Assembly (NCBI GenBank): GCA_947632535.1
Contig: CANRPR010000009.1
Coordinates: forward strand, 1 to 48,509
Source of the DNA: an uncultured Clostridia bacterium
Lineage (GTDB): Bacteria > Bacillota > Clostridia > TANB77 > CAG-508
DNA: 48,509 bases
Reading direction: 5' to 3'
In this document: in pieces, positions 1 through 9,927 of the stretch
Layout of the letters: each line of letters begins with the position of its first letter
How positions within the stretch are numbered: the first letter of the stretch is position 1
Made by a program: the position numbers and the translations under genes
The notes under the pieces: model-generated
Seen by the model: only the letters and a program-made list of their open reading frames with translations
Database searches by the model: none
Told to the model about the DNA's origin: nothing

Positions 1-77
1 TGCAGAAAAATATAGATATTTCTATAATTAGTGAAATATCTGGACTATTAGTAGAAGAAATAGAAAAATTAAAGTAA
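1..77 (+). pseudogene. 3' end of a gene cut by the window edge; C-terminal tail of an Rpn/PD-(D/E)XK-like protein
   Basis: An open frame enters from the left edge (first full codon at position 3) and stops with TAA at 75-77. The visible 24 residues, ending in LLVEEIEKLK, resemble the C-terminus of the next gene (NIDIS-IS-I-L--E-I-). This short tail is typical of the Rpn/PD-(D/E)XK transposase-like nuclease family, whose catalytic domain would lie upstream and outside the window. Whether the full gene is intact cannot be judged. The family call rests on the tail alone. Confidence 0.5.
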
Positions 78-123
78 TGCTTAAAAAGTTGACGGATATT
101 AAATAAGGAGGTTAAATCATATT

Positions 124-402
124 ATGAGAGAAATGCCGAGAACAGAAAAAGAAATACAAGAAGCAGAAGAAATATTAAGACAATTTAGTGAAGATAAAGA
201 ATTAAAAGAAATGAAAGAATTAACGGAGCGATTTTATAGAGAATGGTATACAGATCCCCGCGTTGGTGTTGCTCTTGGTACGGCAATGGGAATGAGATCT
301 GGTATCGAATTAATTGCAAAAAGAATGCTTGAAGAAAATATTGATATTAGTTTAATTTCTAAAATAACAGAATTAACAGAAGAGCAGATAAAAACATTAT
401 AA
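124..402 (+). CDS. Small protein with the C-terminal tail of Rpn/PD-(D/E)XK nuclease-family proteins
   Basis: A 92-residue, highly charged, helical protein preceded by AAGGAGG at 106-112. The C-terminal third (AKRMLEENIDISLISKITEL) matches the tail found at the end of Rpn/PD-(D/E)XK transposase-like proteins, but no nuclease core (D...E-x-K) is present. It could be a stand-alone truncated relative or the remnant of a decayed copy. The partial gene just upstream ends in a similar tail, so the two are probably paralogues or pieces of a tandem duplication. It is followed by a strong terminator. No function is assigned. Confidence 0.55.
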   Translation: MREMPRTEKEIQEAEEILRQFSEDKELKEMKELTERFYREWYTDPRVGVALGTAMGMRSGIELIAKRMLEENIDISLISKITELTEEQIKTL

Positions 403-409
403 TATTATA

Positions 410-463
410 TACACCATTGCATTTTATCAAAATATTAGAGGTAAAATGTTATGGTGTATTTTT
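410..463 (+). terminator. Rho-independent terminator after the Rpn-tail gene
   Basis: Left arm 410-426 (tacaccattgcatttta) pairs with right arm 442-458 (taaaatgttatggtgta) with two mismatches, followed by a T-run at 459-463. Confidence 0.75.
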
Positions 464-495
464 ATAATTTTATATTAGAATTAATATATTTGTTC

Positions 496-525
496 TTTAC
501 TAAACATATTAAAATGTAGTATACT
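496..525 (+). promoter_or_regulatory. Sigma-A-like promoter for the capA-rimO-ogg group
   Basis: TTTACT at 496-501 and TATACT at 520-525, separated by 18 bases, about 35 bases upstream of the CapA-like start codon. Confidence 0.45.
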
Positions 526-560
526 ATATAAAGAAAATTATAACAAAGGAAGGTAGAAAA

Positions 561-1820
561 ATGGCTAGAGGTCGCCGAAAATCAAGAGGTACTGGAATAA
601 GATTTGAAAATATAGATATAAAGAAAATATCAATAGTATTGTTATTAATTATTGTAGTAACAATAGCAGCATTGGTAATAAGAATGTTAGTTTCTAGGAA
701 GGGACAATTACAAGCAGAACAGAGAAGGCAAGAAGAAATAGCACTTATATTTGAAGAGGAAGATAGGAAACAAGCAAGTCAAAGTAATAATAAAAGTGAT
801 CAAAATGAGCAGAGTCAAGAATATCTTACAAAAACAACTATGGCGATTATAGGAAATGTACTTTGTGATGAAGAAGTATACAAAACATCATATACAAATG
901 GAACATATGATTTTGATAGTATATTTTCAAAAGTAAAAGACTATACCAAAAATGCTAATATTGCAATAGCAGGAATCGAAACCAATTTTTATAATGATTC
1001 ATATGAGGGTAGAAACAAATATAATTCTCCTAAAGAATTAGCAGCTGCTTTATCAAATATAGGTGTAGATGTAGTAAATTCTGCTACAAATCATAGCTTC
1101 AATTATGGAGCAGAGGGAGTAAAAAGCACAATATCTGTTTTACAAGAAAATAATATAGAAGTTAGTGGTATAAAAAATGATACATTTAATGGGAATGTTA
1201 TTAAAGAAGTAAACGGAATAAAAATGGCATTTTTGAGCTATACATATGGATTAAATAGTGTATCACAGATAACAGACGAGCAAAAACAATATATTAACTT
1301 TGTAGATAAAGACAAAATGAAACAAGATATAGATGCAGTTAAGTCAAATGGAGCTGAATATGTTTGTGTAGCTGTACATTGGAAAACATCTGGTAATTTT
1401 AAACCAACGCAGGAGCAAAAAGACTTGGCAAATTATTTGGCAGAAAATGGTGCGGACATAATTATAGGTACACATCCTAATGAAGTAGAAACAATGGAAG
1501 TAAAAGAAAATAGCCAAGGAAAGAATGTATTAATTTTATATTCAACAGGAAATTATATATCTGCTCAGTCAGATGTTGGAATGATACTACAAGTACAGGT
1601 GACAAAAAGTGTGCAAGGAGATAATTCAGAAGTATGGCTAAGTCAAGTGAAATATATACCAACATATGTATATAAAAATAATGGAAAATATGAAATATTA
1701 GATGTTAGAGAAACTGTAAGTGAATATGAAAATGAGGATTCTAAAATAGTAACTAAAGCTACATATAAAAGACTAAAGAAAGTATTAGAAGAAATAGAAG
1801 AGAGAATAGGTAATAAATAG
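561..1820 (+). CDS. Membrane-anchored CapA/PgsA-like metallophosphatase-fold protein
   Basis: 419 residues. A basic N-terminus (MARGRRKSRG) precedes a single membrane helix at about residues 24-45, so the rest is expected outside the cell. The extracellular part carries the CapA (PF09587) signature: an IETNF segment, VVNSATNHSFNYG, the VHWK region, GTHPNEVE and STGNYI. CapA/PgsA proteins belong to the calcineurin-like phosphoesterase fold and are linked to poly-gamma-glutamate capsule formation. No capB or capC lies nearby, so a role in cell-envelope phosphoester chemistry is equally possible. The ATG is preceded by AAAGGAAGG. It is 18 bases ahead of rimO and probably co-transcribed. Confidence 0.85.
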   Translation: MARGRRKSRGTGIRFENIDIKKISIVLLLIIVVTIAALVIRMLVSRKGQLQAEQRRQEEIALIFEEEDRKQASQSNNKSDQNEQSQEYLTKTTMAIIGNVLCDEEVYKTSYTNGTYDFDSIFSKVKDYTKNANIAIAGIETNFYNDSYEGRNKYNSPKELAAALSNIGVDVVNSATNHSFNYGAEGVKSTISVLQENNIEVSGIKNDTFNGNVIKEVNGIKMAFLSYTYGLNSVSQITDEQKQYINFVDKDKMKQDIDAVKSNGAEYVCVAVHWKTSGNFKPTQEQKDLANYLAENGADIIIGTHPNEVETMEVKENSQGKNVLILYSTGNYISAQSDVGMILQVQVTKSVQGDNSEVWLSQVKYIPTYVYKNNGKYEILDVRETVSEYENEDSKIVTKATYKRLKKVLEEIEERIGNK

Positions 1821-1838
1821 TTATTAAAGGGGTAAATA

Positions 1839-3155
1839 ATGAAAATAGGATTTATTTCGTTAGGATGTAGTAAGAATTTAGTAGATACAGAAATGATGAT
1901 AGGATTAGTAAAAAAATATGGATTAACAGTAGTAAATAATCCACAAGAAGCAGAAATTATTTTGATTAATACTTGTGGATTTATAGAGAGCGCAAAACAA
2001 GAAGCAATAAACACGATATTAGAAATGGCAGAATATAAGAAAAGAAACTGCAAATACATTATAGCGACAGGTTGTTTAGTACAAAGATATGAAAAAGAAC
2101 TAGAAAAAGCATTACCAGAAGTAGACTTATGGATTGCTTGTAATGAATATGATAAGTTCTATGAAAAAATAAATGGTTTATTAAAAAAACAAACTGAATC
2201 TGTAACACTAAGCTATTTTGATAGAACCATAACTACTGGAAATAAGATGGCATACTTAAAAATAGCAGAGGGATGTAGTAATCGTTGCACATATTGTGCA
2301 ATTCCATATATTAGAGGTCCATTCGTTAGTAGAAAGATGGAAGATATTATAAAAGAAGCAAATAAATTAGCTGAAAATGGAATAGAAGAATTGATTGTAA
2401 TAGCACAAGATACTACTAAATACGGCATAGATATTTATAATCAGCCCAAATTGGCACAATTATTGCAAGAATTAGAAAAGATAGAAAAAATAAAATGGAT
2501 TAGATTTTTATATGCTTATCCAGAAACTATTACAGATGAATTAATACAAGTTGTAAAAAACAGCAAGAAAATATGTCATTATTTTGATATACCAATTCAA
2601 CATATATCAAACAAAATTTTAAAAAGAATGAATAGAAAGAGTGATAAATCAAGTACAAAAAGTATAATTCAAAAACTAAGAAAAGAGATACCAGATGTAA
2701 TTATAAGAACTAGTTTAATCGTGGGATTTCCAGGTGAAACTGAAGAAGATTTTAAAGAATTATATGAATTTGTGCAAGAAACAGAATTTAATAAATTAGG
2801 TGTATTTATGTATTCAAAAGAAGATAATACTCCAGCAGCAAAGTTGCCAGAACAAGTGCATCCAGCCACCAAAAAGAGCAGACATAAAAAAATTATGGAA
2901 TTACAACAAGAAATATCAAGAAAAAAATTAAAAGAAAAAATAGGACAAAAATACATAGCATTAATTGAGGCAAAATCTTTTGATAACAAATATTATATTG
3001 GCAGAACATATATGGATGTGCCAGATATGGATGGAGTAGTATTTATAAAAAACTCACAAAATCAGAAACAAAACGAAAATCTAATAGGAAATTTTGTAAA
3101 ATGTAAAATAACAGATGTAAAGGATTATGATTTAATAGGAGAATTTGCAAAATAA
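1839..3155 (+). CDS. rimO: Ribosomal protein S12 methylthiotransferase RimO
   Basis: 438 residues, full length. RimO adds a methylthio group to a conserved aspartate of ribosomal protein S12. It has the N-terminal MTTase domain (LGCSKNLVDTE with Cys10, plus the cysteines in NTCGF and TGCL), which binds an auxiliary Fe-S cluster, and the radical-SAM motif CSNRCTYC with Cys146, Cys150 and Cys153. A TRAM-like tail ends the protein. LGCSKNLVDTE is typical of RimO rather than MiaB. The start follows AAAGGGG at a good distance. It precedes the DNA glycosylase gene. Confidence 0.93.
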   Translation: MKIGFISLGCSKNLVDTEMMIGLVKKYGLTVVNNPQEAEIILINTCGFIESAKQEAINTILEMAEYKKRNCKYIIATGCLVQRYEKELEKALPEVDLWIACNEYDKFYEKINGLLKKQTESVTLSYFDRTITTGNKMAYLKIAEGCSNRCTYCAIPYIRGPFVSRKMEDIIKEANKLAENGIEELIVIAQDTTKYGIDIYNQPKLAQLLQELEKIEKIKWIRFLYAYPETITDELIQVVKNSKKICHYFDIPIQHISNKILKRMNRKSDKSSTKSIIQKLRKEIPDVIIRTSLIVGFPGETEEDFKELYEFVQETEFNKLGVFMYSKEDNTPAAKLPEQVHPATKKSRHKKIMELQQEISRKKLKEKIGQKYIALIEAKSFDNKYYIGRTYMDVPDMDGVVFIKNSQNQKQNENLIGNFVKCKITDVKDYDLIGEFAK

Positions 3156-3189
3156 GATAAAGAAACTAAATGGAGGAAAACATAATACT

Positions 3190-4080
3190 ATGGGAAGCAA
3201 TATAAAAGAACAAGAATTAATATTAAAAAACATAGAGTCATTCAAACTAGAGCATATTTTTGAATGTGGACAGTGCTTTCGCTGGAATAAACAATCAGAT
3301 GGTAGTTATATAGGAGTAATACATGAAGGAGTATTGCAGTTAAGAAGCGAAAATAAAGGTAATAGTAGTAACATAATAATAAAAGGAAAATGTGATGGAA
3401 ATATAAAAGAAGTAGCAGAAAACTATTTTGATTTAAAAACCGATTATAAAAAAATAAAAGAAGAGTTATCTAAAATTGACGAATATGTAAAAAACAGCAT
3501 AGAATTTGGAAATGGAATAAGAATATTAAATCAAGACTTGTGGGAAATGGTTATATCATTTATAATTTCTGCTAATAATAACATACCAAGAATAAAAGGA
3601 ATAATAGAAAGACTATCAAGAGCATATGGAGAAGAAATAACATTTGATGGAAAAAACTATTATAAATTTCCAACACCACAACAATTATCAAAAGCAACTG
3701 TAAAAGACTTAAGAGAGCTAGGTTTAGGATTTAGAGACCAGAGAGTACATGACACAACGCACATTATATTAAATGGACAGTTAAACCTAGATGAACTATC
3801 TAAAAAAGATACCCAAGCAGTAAGAGAAGAACTATTAACCTTGCCAGGAGTGGGACCAAAAGTAGCAGACTGCATTATGCTATTTGGATTACATAGATTC
3901 GAAGTATTCCCAATAGATGTATGGGTAAGAAGAGTAATGAATGAACTTTACCTAAAAAAAGAAGACGAAAATAAAGTAGACAAAAAAGAAATAGAAGAAC
4001 TAGCTAAGCAAAAATATAGAGAATTAGCTGGTCTAGCACAACAATACCTATTTTATTGGAAAAGAGAAATGTCCAATTAG
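3190..4080 (+). CDS. ogg: 8-oxoguanine DNA glycosylase/AP lyase (OGG1 type)
   Basis: 296 residues from ATG 3190. An upstream in-frame TTG at 3145 would overlap rimO and lacks a ribosome site, while GGAGG lies at 3172-3176. The N-terminal OGG domain (FECGQCFRW) is followed by the helix-hairpin-helix GPD domain. LPGVGPKVADC carries the catalytic lysine (Lys224) and FPIDVWVRR the catalytic aspartate (Asp243), as in human OGG1. It removes 8-oxoguanine and nicks the abasic site in base-excision repair. The last codons (ATG TCC AAT TAG) lie inside a dispersed repeat element, so the C-terminus (MSN) was probably supplied by that insertion. Confidence 0.9.
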   Translation: MGSNIKEQELILKNIESFKLEHIFECGQCFRWNKQSDGSYIGVIHEGVLQLRSENKGNSSNIIIKGKCDGNIKEVAENYFDLKTDYKKIKEELSKIDEYVKNSIEFGNGIRILNQDLWEMVISFIISANNNIPRIKGIIERLSRAYGEEITFDGKNYYKFPTPQQLSKATVKDLRELGLGFRDQRVHDTTHIILNGQLNLDELSKKDTQAVREELLTLPGVGPKVADCIMLFGLHRFEVFPIDVWVRRVMNELYLKKEDENKVDKKEIEELAKQKYRELAGLAQQYLFYWKREMSN

Positions 4081-4126
4081 GGACGGTTCTTTTTTGGACA
4101 TTTTGTCCAATTGGGGACGCTTCTCT
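4070..4126 (+). repeat. 57-base GTCC/GGAC palindromic repeat, copy 1
   Basis: Begins TGTCCAATTAGGGAC and continues with a T-rich centre, GGACATTTTGTCC and AATTGGGGAC. It contains several nested GTCC/GGAC hairpins. A second copy, inverted, is at 44278-44334, and the two differ at 4 of 57 bases. The copy overlaps the end of the ogg gene and supplies its stop codon. It resembles REP-type or miniature mobile palindromes, but no transposase is in the window. Confidence 0.8.
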
Positions 4127-4160
4127 AAAATGTTAAGTTTTCGCAAAAGGATGTGAGAAA

Positions 4161-7100
4161 ATGAGTTTACAATTAATATATGGAAGATCTGGAACAGGTA
4201 AGAGTGAATATTGCTTTAATGATATAAAAAATAAAAAAAAGAGCGAAAACATTTATATTATAACACCAGAACAATTTTCATTTACAGCGGAAAAGAAATT
4301 ATTGGATAATTTAGAAAAAGATGCAGTTTTAAATGCGGAAGTTTTAACTTTTCAACGCATGGCTTATAGAGTTATTAGTGAAGTTGGAGGAGTTAACCAA
4401 ATTATTCTTTCTAAAGTAGCGCGTTGTATGCTAATATATAATATTTTGAGAAAACAAAAAGAAAGTCTAGAATTTTTAGGCAAAACGGAGGAAAATGTAG
4501 AGTTAATATCAAATGCAATAACTGAATTTAAGAAACATGGTATAACTGTAAATGACATAGAAAATGTACTAGACGAGACATCAGATAATTATTTAAAAAA
4601 TAAATTGAAGGATATGCATATAATATACGAACAATTTGAAAACAAATTGGCAAATCAATACATTGACGAGGACGACACATTAACTATATTACTACGAAAA
4701 TTGAAAGATACAAATATGTTTCAAGATGCAATTGTATATATTGACGAATTTGTTGGTTTTACCACGCAAGAGTATGAAATTATAAGACAATTATTAAAGG
4801 TAGCAAAGCAAGTTAATATTACAATATGTTCAGATAGTTTGAATAATAGTTTAAGTCAAGATAAAGACATATTTTTTTCTAATAAGCAAACTGCCAATAG
4901 GTTACTAGAAATAGCAAAACAAGAAAAAGTTGCTATAGAAAAACCAATATACTTGGAAGAAAAGCATCGTTTTAAACAAGCAGAATTAAAACATTTAGAA
5001 GATAATATATATAAAATGAGATATAGTAAGTATATTCAAAATATAGAGCACATTAAGTTATTTCTGGCAAAAAATCAATTTTCAGAAATAGAGAATGTGG
5101 CAATAAAAATATCTAAATTAGTTAGACAAGAAAAATATAGATATAATGAAATTTCAGTTATAGTACCAAGTATGGATATTTATGCTTCATTATGCAAAGC
5201 AGTATTTCAAAAATATGAAATACCAGTGTTTATTGACGAAAAAAAGGCATTAAACCAAAATATATTAGTGAAATATATTATATCAGTCTTAGAGGTATTT
5301 TCAAAAAATTGGTCATATGAAGCAATGTTTAACTATATAAAAAATGGATTTTCAGAATTAACGCAAGAAGAAATTTTTAAATTAGAGAATTATTGCATTA
5401 AATATGGTATTAAATCTAGCATGTGGTATAAACAAGACTGGAAATTAGCCGAAAATGATGAAGAACTAAAACTAATGAATAATATAAAGACAAGAGTCAC
5501 AATGCCATTACTAAAGTTCAAAGAAAAACTTTCAGGAAGAAAAAATTGCTTAGAAATATCTAAAGCATTATATGAATTTTTAATTGAAAATAATATAAAT
5601 AAAAAATTGCAAGATAAAATATACAAATTGCAGCAGTTAGGACAAATAGATATAGCAAATGAATATAAAATTAGTTGGGATATTTTAATGCAAGTTTTAG
5701 ACGAATTAATATTGGTATTAGGTGAGGAAAAAGTAAGTTTTGAAGAATATTCAAAGTTGTTAAAAATCGGATTACAAAACAGTGGACTTGGCAAAATTCC
5801 AGGAACATGTGACCAAGTAATTATTGGTGATATTGAGCGTTCTAGAACACATAAAGTAAAAGCTGTATTTATTGTAGGCTTAAATGATGGACAGTTTCCA
5901 CAAGTTAGCAAAAGTGAAGGTTTTTTCAATGATAAAGACAGAATATATTTAAAAAATAAAAATATGGAACTTGCAAAAACAACGCTAGAAGCGCTATATG
6001 AGGATAATTTTAATATATATAAAGCCTTTTCTGTTGCTGAAGAACAGCTATATTTGTCTTATGCATCTTCAGATACTGAAGGAAAATCATTAAGACCATC
6101 TATATTAATTTCTAGAATTAAAAAAATATTTCCAGAATTGCTAGAAGAAAGTGATATAATACAGAATATAGAGGAAATTACTAATGTGGGTGGAACATTT
6201 GAGGTATTATTAAGTAAATTAAGTCAATGGCAAGAAGGAAAAGAAATTGAACCAATTTGGTTTGAAATATATAAGTTATATATTGAAAATCCTGAGCAAA
6301 AAGAGAGATTACTTCAAGCAATTAAAGGATTAGAATTTACAAATAATCCGATTAATCTTAGTAGTGAAAATGTAGATAGATTATATGGAAAAGTGCTAAA
6401 AACAAGTATTTCAAGATTAGAACAATATAGAAGATGTGCATTTTCTTTCTACCTAAAATATGGGTTAAATTTATCTGATAAAACTTTATTTAAAATCCAA
6501 AGTTTAGATACAGGAAGTTTTATGCATGATGTAATTGATGCTTTTTTTGATCAAGTGTTGCAAAGAGAAATTAACTTGAGACAAATAACTCGGAGAGCAA
6601 ATAGAGCAAATTGTTGAAAGCATTATTAACGAAAAATTAACATTAAATCGAAACTATATTTTTACGAGTACACCTAAATATAGATTATTAACAGCAAGGT
6701 TAAAAAGAGTTATTTTTAAATCCATGAAATATATAATTCAAAGTATTACTATGAGTGATTTCAACATATTAGGTAATGAATTAGAATTTAAGAAGAATGC
6801 AAAATATCCACCTATTGAATTAACATTAGATAATGGAAAAAGAGTCGAAATCACAGGAAAAATAGATAGAGTAGATATAGCTCAAAATGAAGATGGAAGT
6901 TATGTTAGAATAATAGATTATAAGTCGTCTTTGAAAAATATAGACTTGAATGAAGTAGTTGCTGGTTTGCAGATTCAATTACTTACATATCTAGATGCAG
7001 TAACAACGATAGAAAATTTATTACCAGCCGGAGTATTATATTTTAATTTAACAGATCCTATGATAAAAGCAACAAAGAGCATGACAGATGAAGAAATTGA

Positions 7101-7509
7101 ACAAGAAATAAAGAAGCAATTTAAAATGCAAGGTTTAATTTTAGCAGATGTAAAAGTTGCTAAAATGATGGATAAAACACTAGACAAAGGCGCATCTAAT
7201 ATAATACCTGCATATATAGACAAAAATGAAAATTTAAGCAATACGCGCTCAAGCATAATAACAAAAGAGCAATTTGAAAATTTGCAAAAATATATGAAGA
7301 AAATTATAAAACAAATATCTGAAGAAATTTTAAGTGGTAAAATACAATTAAATCCATATAATAATGTAAAAAAGAAAAAAACGCCATGCGAGTACTGTGA
7401 ATATAAAACGATTTGTGGTTTTAATGATACACAAAATGGAAACCAATATAATTATATTAACCAGAAAGCAAAAGAAGAAATACTACAGTCTATAAAGGAA
7501 AATGTATAG
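4161..7509 (+). CDS. addB: AddB, helicase-nuclease subunit B, read through a +1 frameshift at CGG 6591
   Basis: AddB is one subunit of the AddAB double-strand break repair helicase-nuclease. Walker A (GRSGTGKS) is at residues 8-15. The first frame runs 4161-6617, and the C-terminal nuclease domain (IDRVD, IIDYKSS) is in the +1 frame to 7509. The Fe-S cluster needs Cys759 from the first frame and Cys1076, Cys1079 and Cys1084 (CEYCEYKTIC) from the second, so the frames must join to make a working protein. The +1 frame is closed by TAA just before 6588 and the 0 frame stops at 6615-6617. CGG (codon 811) is the first possible shift site in that short stretch. Joined length is 1115 residues, usual for AddB. 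addA is not in the window. Confidence 0.88.
6588..6617 (+). other. +1 frameshift site in addB (ACT CGG A)
   Basis: Zero frame reads ACT CGG AGA and reaches TGA at 6615-6617. Skipping C6591 gives ACT-GGA-GAG-CAA and continues as TGEQIEQIVESI, the expected helical linker into the AddB nuclease domain. It is one of four sites in the window with the same layout. Confidence 0.75.
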
Positions 7510-7519
7510 AGGAGGATTT

Positions 7520-8305
7520 ATGGATTTATCAAATTCAGAGATAGTACATGTAAAAGAAGGACCGATAGAATATTTGCAATTTAGGAGGTTACTACAATAT
7601 AAGGACATTTTAAAACATGCATATTCATTAGGAATAGATAGAAACTTTAGGACATCAGTTTCAAATTATGCTGATGCTATGAATGATTATAAATTATTGT
7701 GTGATGCAATAAATTTAGATGTTAAAAATATAGTAAAGCCTTTACAAATTCATTCAGATATAATAAAAGTAGTAGATAAAAAATCGCAACTACATGAGTT
7801 AAATTCAGATGGATTAATAACCAATAAGAAAAATATAATTTTATCTACAACGAATGCAGATTGCATATTATTAATATTGTTTGATCCAAAACAAAAGGTT
7901 ATTGCAAATGTACATTCGGGATGGAAAGGTACTTTGCAAAGGATATCTGTTAAAGCAGTGCAAAAAATGTGTATGCAATTTCAATGTAAGGCAGAGGACA
8001 TAATTATTTGTATATGTCCAAGTATACGAAAATGTCATTTTGAAGTAGAAAAAGATGTTAAAGAACTATTTGAAAAAGAATTTCAAGACATTGAAAAAAA
8101 TTACTTTATAGAGGAAAAAATAGTAGATAAAAAGTGGAATATAGATACAGTAGAAATAAATAAACAGATTCTACAAAAAGAAGGAATTAAAAAAAATAAT
8201 ATTATAGATAGTGGAATTTGTAGCGTATGCAATAGTGAATTAATCCATTCCTATAGAGTAGAAGGTAAAGAATATAAATTAAACACAGCAATTATTAGTA
8301 TGTAA
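7520..8305 (+). CDS. pgeF: PgeF/YfiH-family (DUF152, 'polyphenol oxidase') protein
   Basis: 261 residues from ATG 7520, which follows GAGGAGG. An earlier ATG at 7502 overlaps the end of addB and has no ribosome site. The core has TNADCILLILFD, NVHSGWKGTL and a late cysteine/histidine segment (GICSVCNSELIHSYR). These Cys/His residues bind zinc or copper in the Cu-oxidase_4 family. Members act as purine nucleoside phosphorylase/adenosine deaminase or edit misincorporated serine in peptidoglycan precursors, so the old laccase name is doubtful. It lies directly after addB and is probably in the same transcript. Confidence 0.85.
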   Translation: MDLSNSEIVHVKEGPIEYLQFRRLLQYKDILKHAYSLGIDRNFRTSVSNYADAMNDYKLLCDAINLDVKNIVKPLQIHSDIIKVVDKKSQLHELNSDGLITNKKNIILSTTNADCILLILFDPKQKVIANVHSGWKGTLQRISVKAVQKMCMQFQCKAEDIIICICPSIRKCHFEVEKDVKELFEKEFQDIEKNYFIEEKIVDKKWNIDTVEINKQILQKEGIKKNNIIDSGICSVCNSELIHSYRVEGKEYKLNTAIISM

Positions 8306-8324
8306 AAAAGGAAGAAGGAATAGT

Positions 8325-9917
8325 ATGAAGATAAAAAATTTATTTGAAAATCTAGTAAGTTCGTTCAAGAAAATATTGGAAAGATTTCCAATAACAACTG
8401 TAAGTATATTATTTACAACAGCACTTCAAGTGATTTGTATAGATAATATTTTTGCTATAGGAACTATAATGACGAATATTATACCATTTCTAACATATTT
8501 CAGTGTGGGAGCATTACTTACAGAATCAGTATATGCGGAAAAAAGTACAAGGCGTAAGTCAATTTATGTTATATTTGCAGTTATTTCTGCTTTATTAACA
8601 ATTTTAGGACATGCTGATATTGGTATAGACTTTTGGAGAATTTCTTTAAGCTATGTTTCAATCTTAATACTAATATCTATATATTTTTTACATAAACATT
8701 CGGGAAAAACTATAGAAGAATACACACTAAAAGTCTTTTCTAATATTCTAAAAAGTGCAGTTACATATGGTATATTGGCAGTGGGTATAGCTGTAATATA
8801 TGCAATATTTGTTTATTTAATTTTTGACATTAAATTTACACTACTAGCTAGACTTGAAATTCTTCTATTGGGAATGTATTATGAAATAAGGGTTTTATAT
8901 AGCCTTGTTGATGTTGAAGCTGAGGTTAGCAACTTTTTTAAAGGTTTAGTTAAGAATGTTTTAAGCATATTAGTTGTAGCTTCTTTTGCAATTATTTATA
9001 TGTATATAATAAAAATAGTAGTTTCAAGAGATATTCCAAAAAATCAGATATTTAGAATATTATCAGCATTATTTGTAATTGGAATGCCAATTTGGACTAT
9101 GGCGAAACATTATAAAACTGAAGACTTGTGGTATAAAATTATAATAAAATTACCAATAGCATTTATTCCTTTTATCTCACTACAAATATATTCAATGGGA
9201 ATTAGAATTATTGAAAATGGTTTCACACCAGCAAGATACTTATCAGTTATTTTAATTATTTTTGAAATAATATATATTACAATGTATATTATAAAAAATG
9301 AGAAAATATCAAACTTAATATTAGTACTAGGAGGATTAATTGTAATATCTTTAGTTGTACCAGGAGTAAATATGTTTAGTATTTCTAATGCAAGTCAGTA
9401 TAACAGATTAAAAGTATATTATGAAAAAACAGATTATACAGCTGAAGAAAAAAATAATATATATAGTGCTTATGAATACTTAAAACATTCGGTGGATGGT
9501 AATAAATATCTGAGTAAATTGAGTCAATATGATATTGAAAAAATAACAGGATTTCATAATATAAAAAGTAGTTATAGTAATTATGCTTACATAAATTATA
9601 ATGGTAGTTTAGGTAAAATAGATATGGAAAATTATAACTATTTGTATCCTATTAAGGATTCGGAATATGATACAGATGGAATAGATAAAATCTATATAAC
9701 TAGTGAAAGTTCTAGTATAGATATTACAAATATAGTAAAGGATTTTGTACGAAGGCATTCTGAGTCTGAAAGTGCATTTAATATGTACATTAAGAGTAAT
9801 AATGAGATTGATATAAATGGTAAAAAGTTAATAATAACTAATTTATATGTTCGCTATGATGAGGATACATTGAGAATTGAATCGTACACTATAAATGGTT
9901 ATTTGTTAAGTATGTAG
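8325..9917 (+). CDS. DUF4153-like polytopic membrane protein
   Basis: 530 residues with about ten or more hydrophobic helices over residues 20-355, then a soluble C-terminal domain of about 175 residues rich in Tyr, Ser and Asp. The arrangement and the N-terminal half resemble the DUF4153 family of uncharacterised bacterial membrane proteins. The final domain probably faces outside or sits at the membrane surface. It lies between pgeF and the S66 peptidase gene with gaps of 19 and 10 bases, so co-transcription is likely. Its function is unknown. Confidence 0.6.
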   Translation: MKIKNLFENLVSSFKKILERFPITTVSILFTTALQVICIDNIFAIGTIMTNIIPFLTYFSVGALLTESVYAEKSTRRKSIYVIFAVISALLTILGHADIGIDFWRISLSYVSILILISIYFLHKHSGKTIEEYTLKVFSNILKSAVTYGILAVGIAVIYAIFVYLIFDIKFTLLARLEILLLGMYYEIRVLYSLVDVEAEVSNFFKGLVKNVLSILVVASFAIIYMYIIKIVVSRDIPKNQIFRILSALFVIGMPIWTMAKHYKTEDLWYKIIIKLPIAFIPFISLQIYSMGIRIIENGFTPARYLSVILIIFEIIYITMYIIKNEKISNLILVLGGLIVISLVVPGVNMFSISNASQYNRLKVYYEKTDYTAEEKNNIYSAYEYLKHSVDGNKYLSKLSQYDIEKITGFHNIKSSYSNYAYINYNGSLGKIDMENYNYLYPIKDSEYDTDGIDKIYITSESSSIDITNIVKDFVRRHSESESAFNMYIKSNNEIDINGKKLIITNLYVRYDEDTLRIESYTINGYLLSM

Positions 9918-9927
9918 GGGGAAAAAT

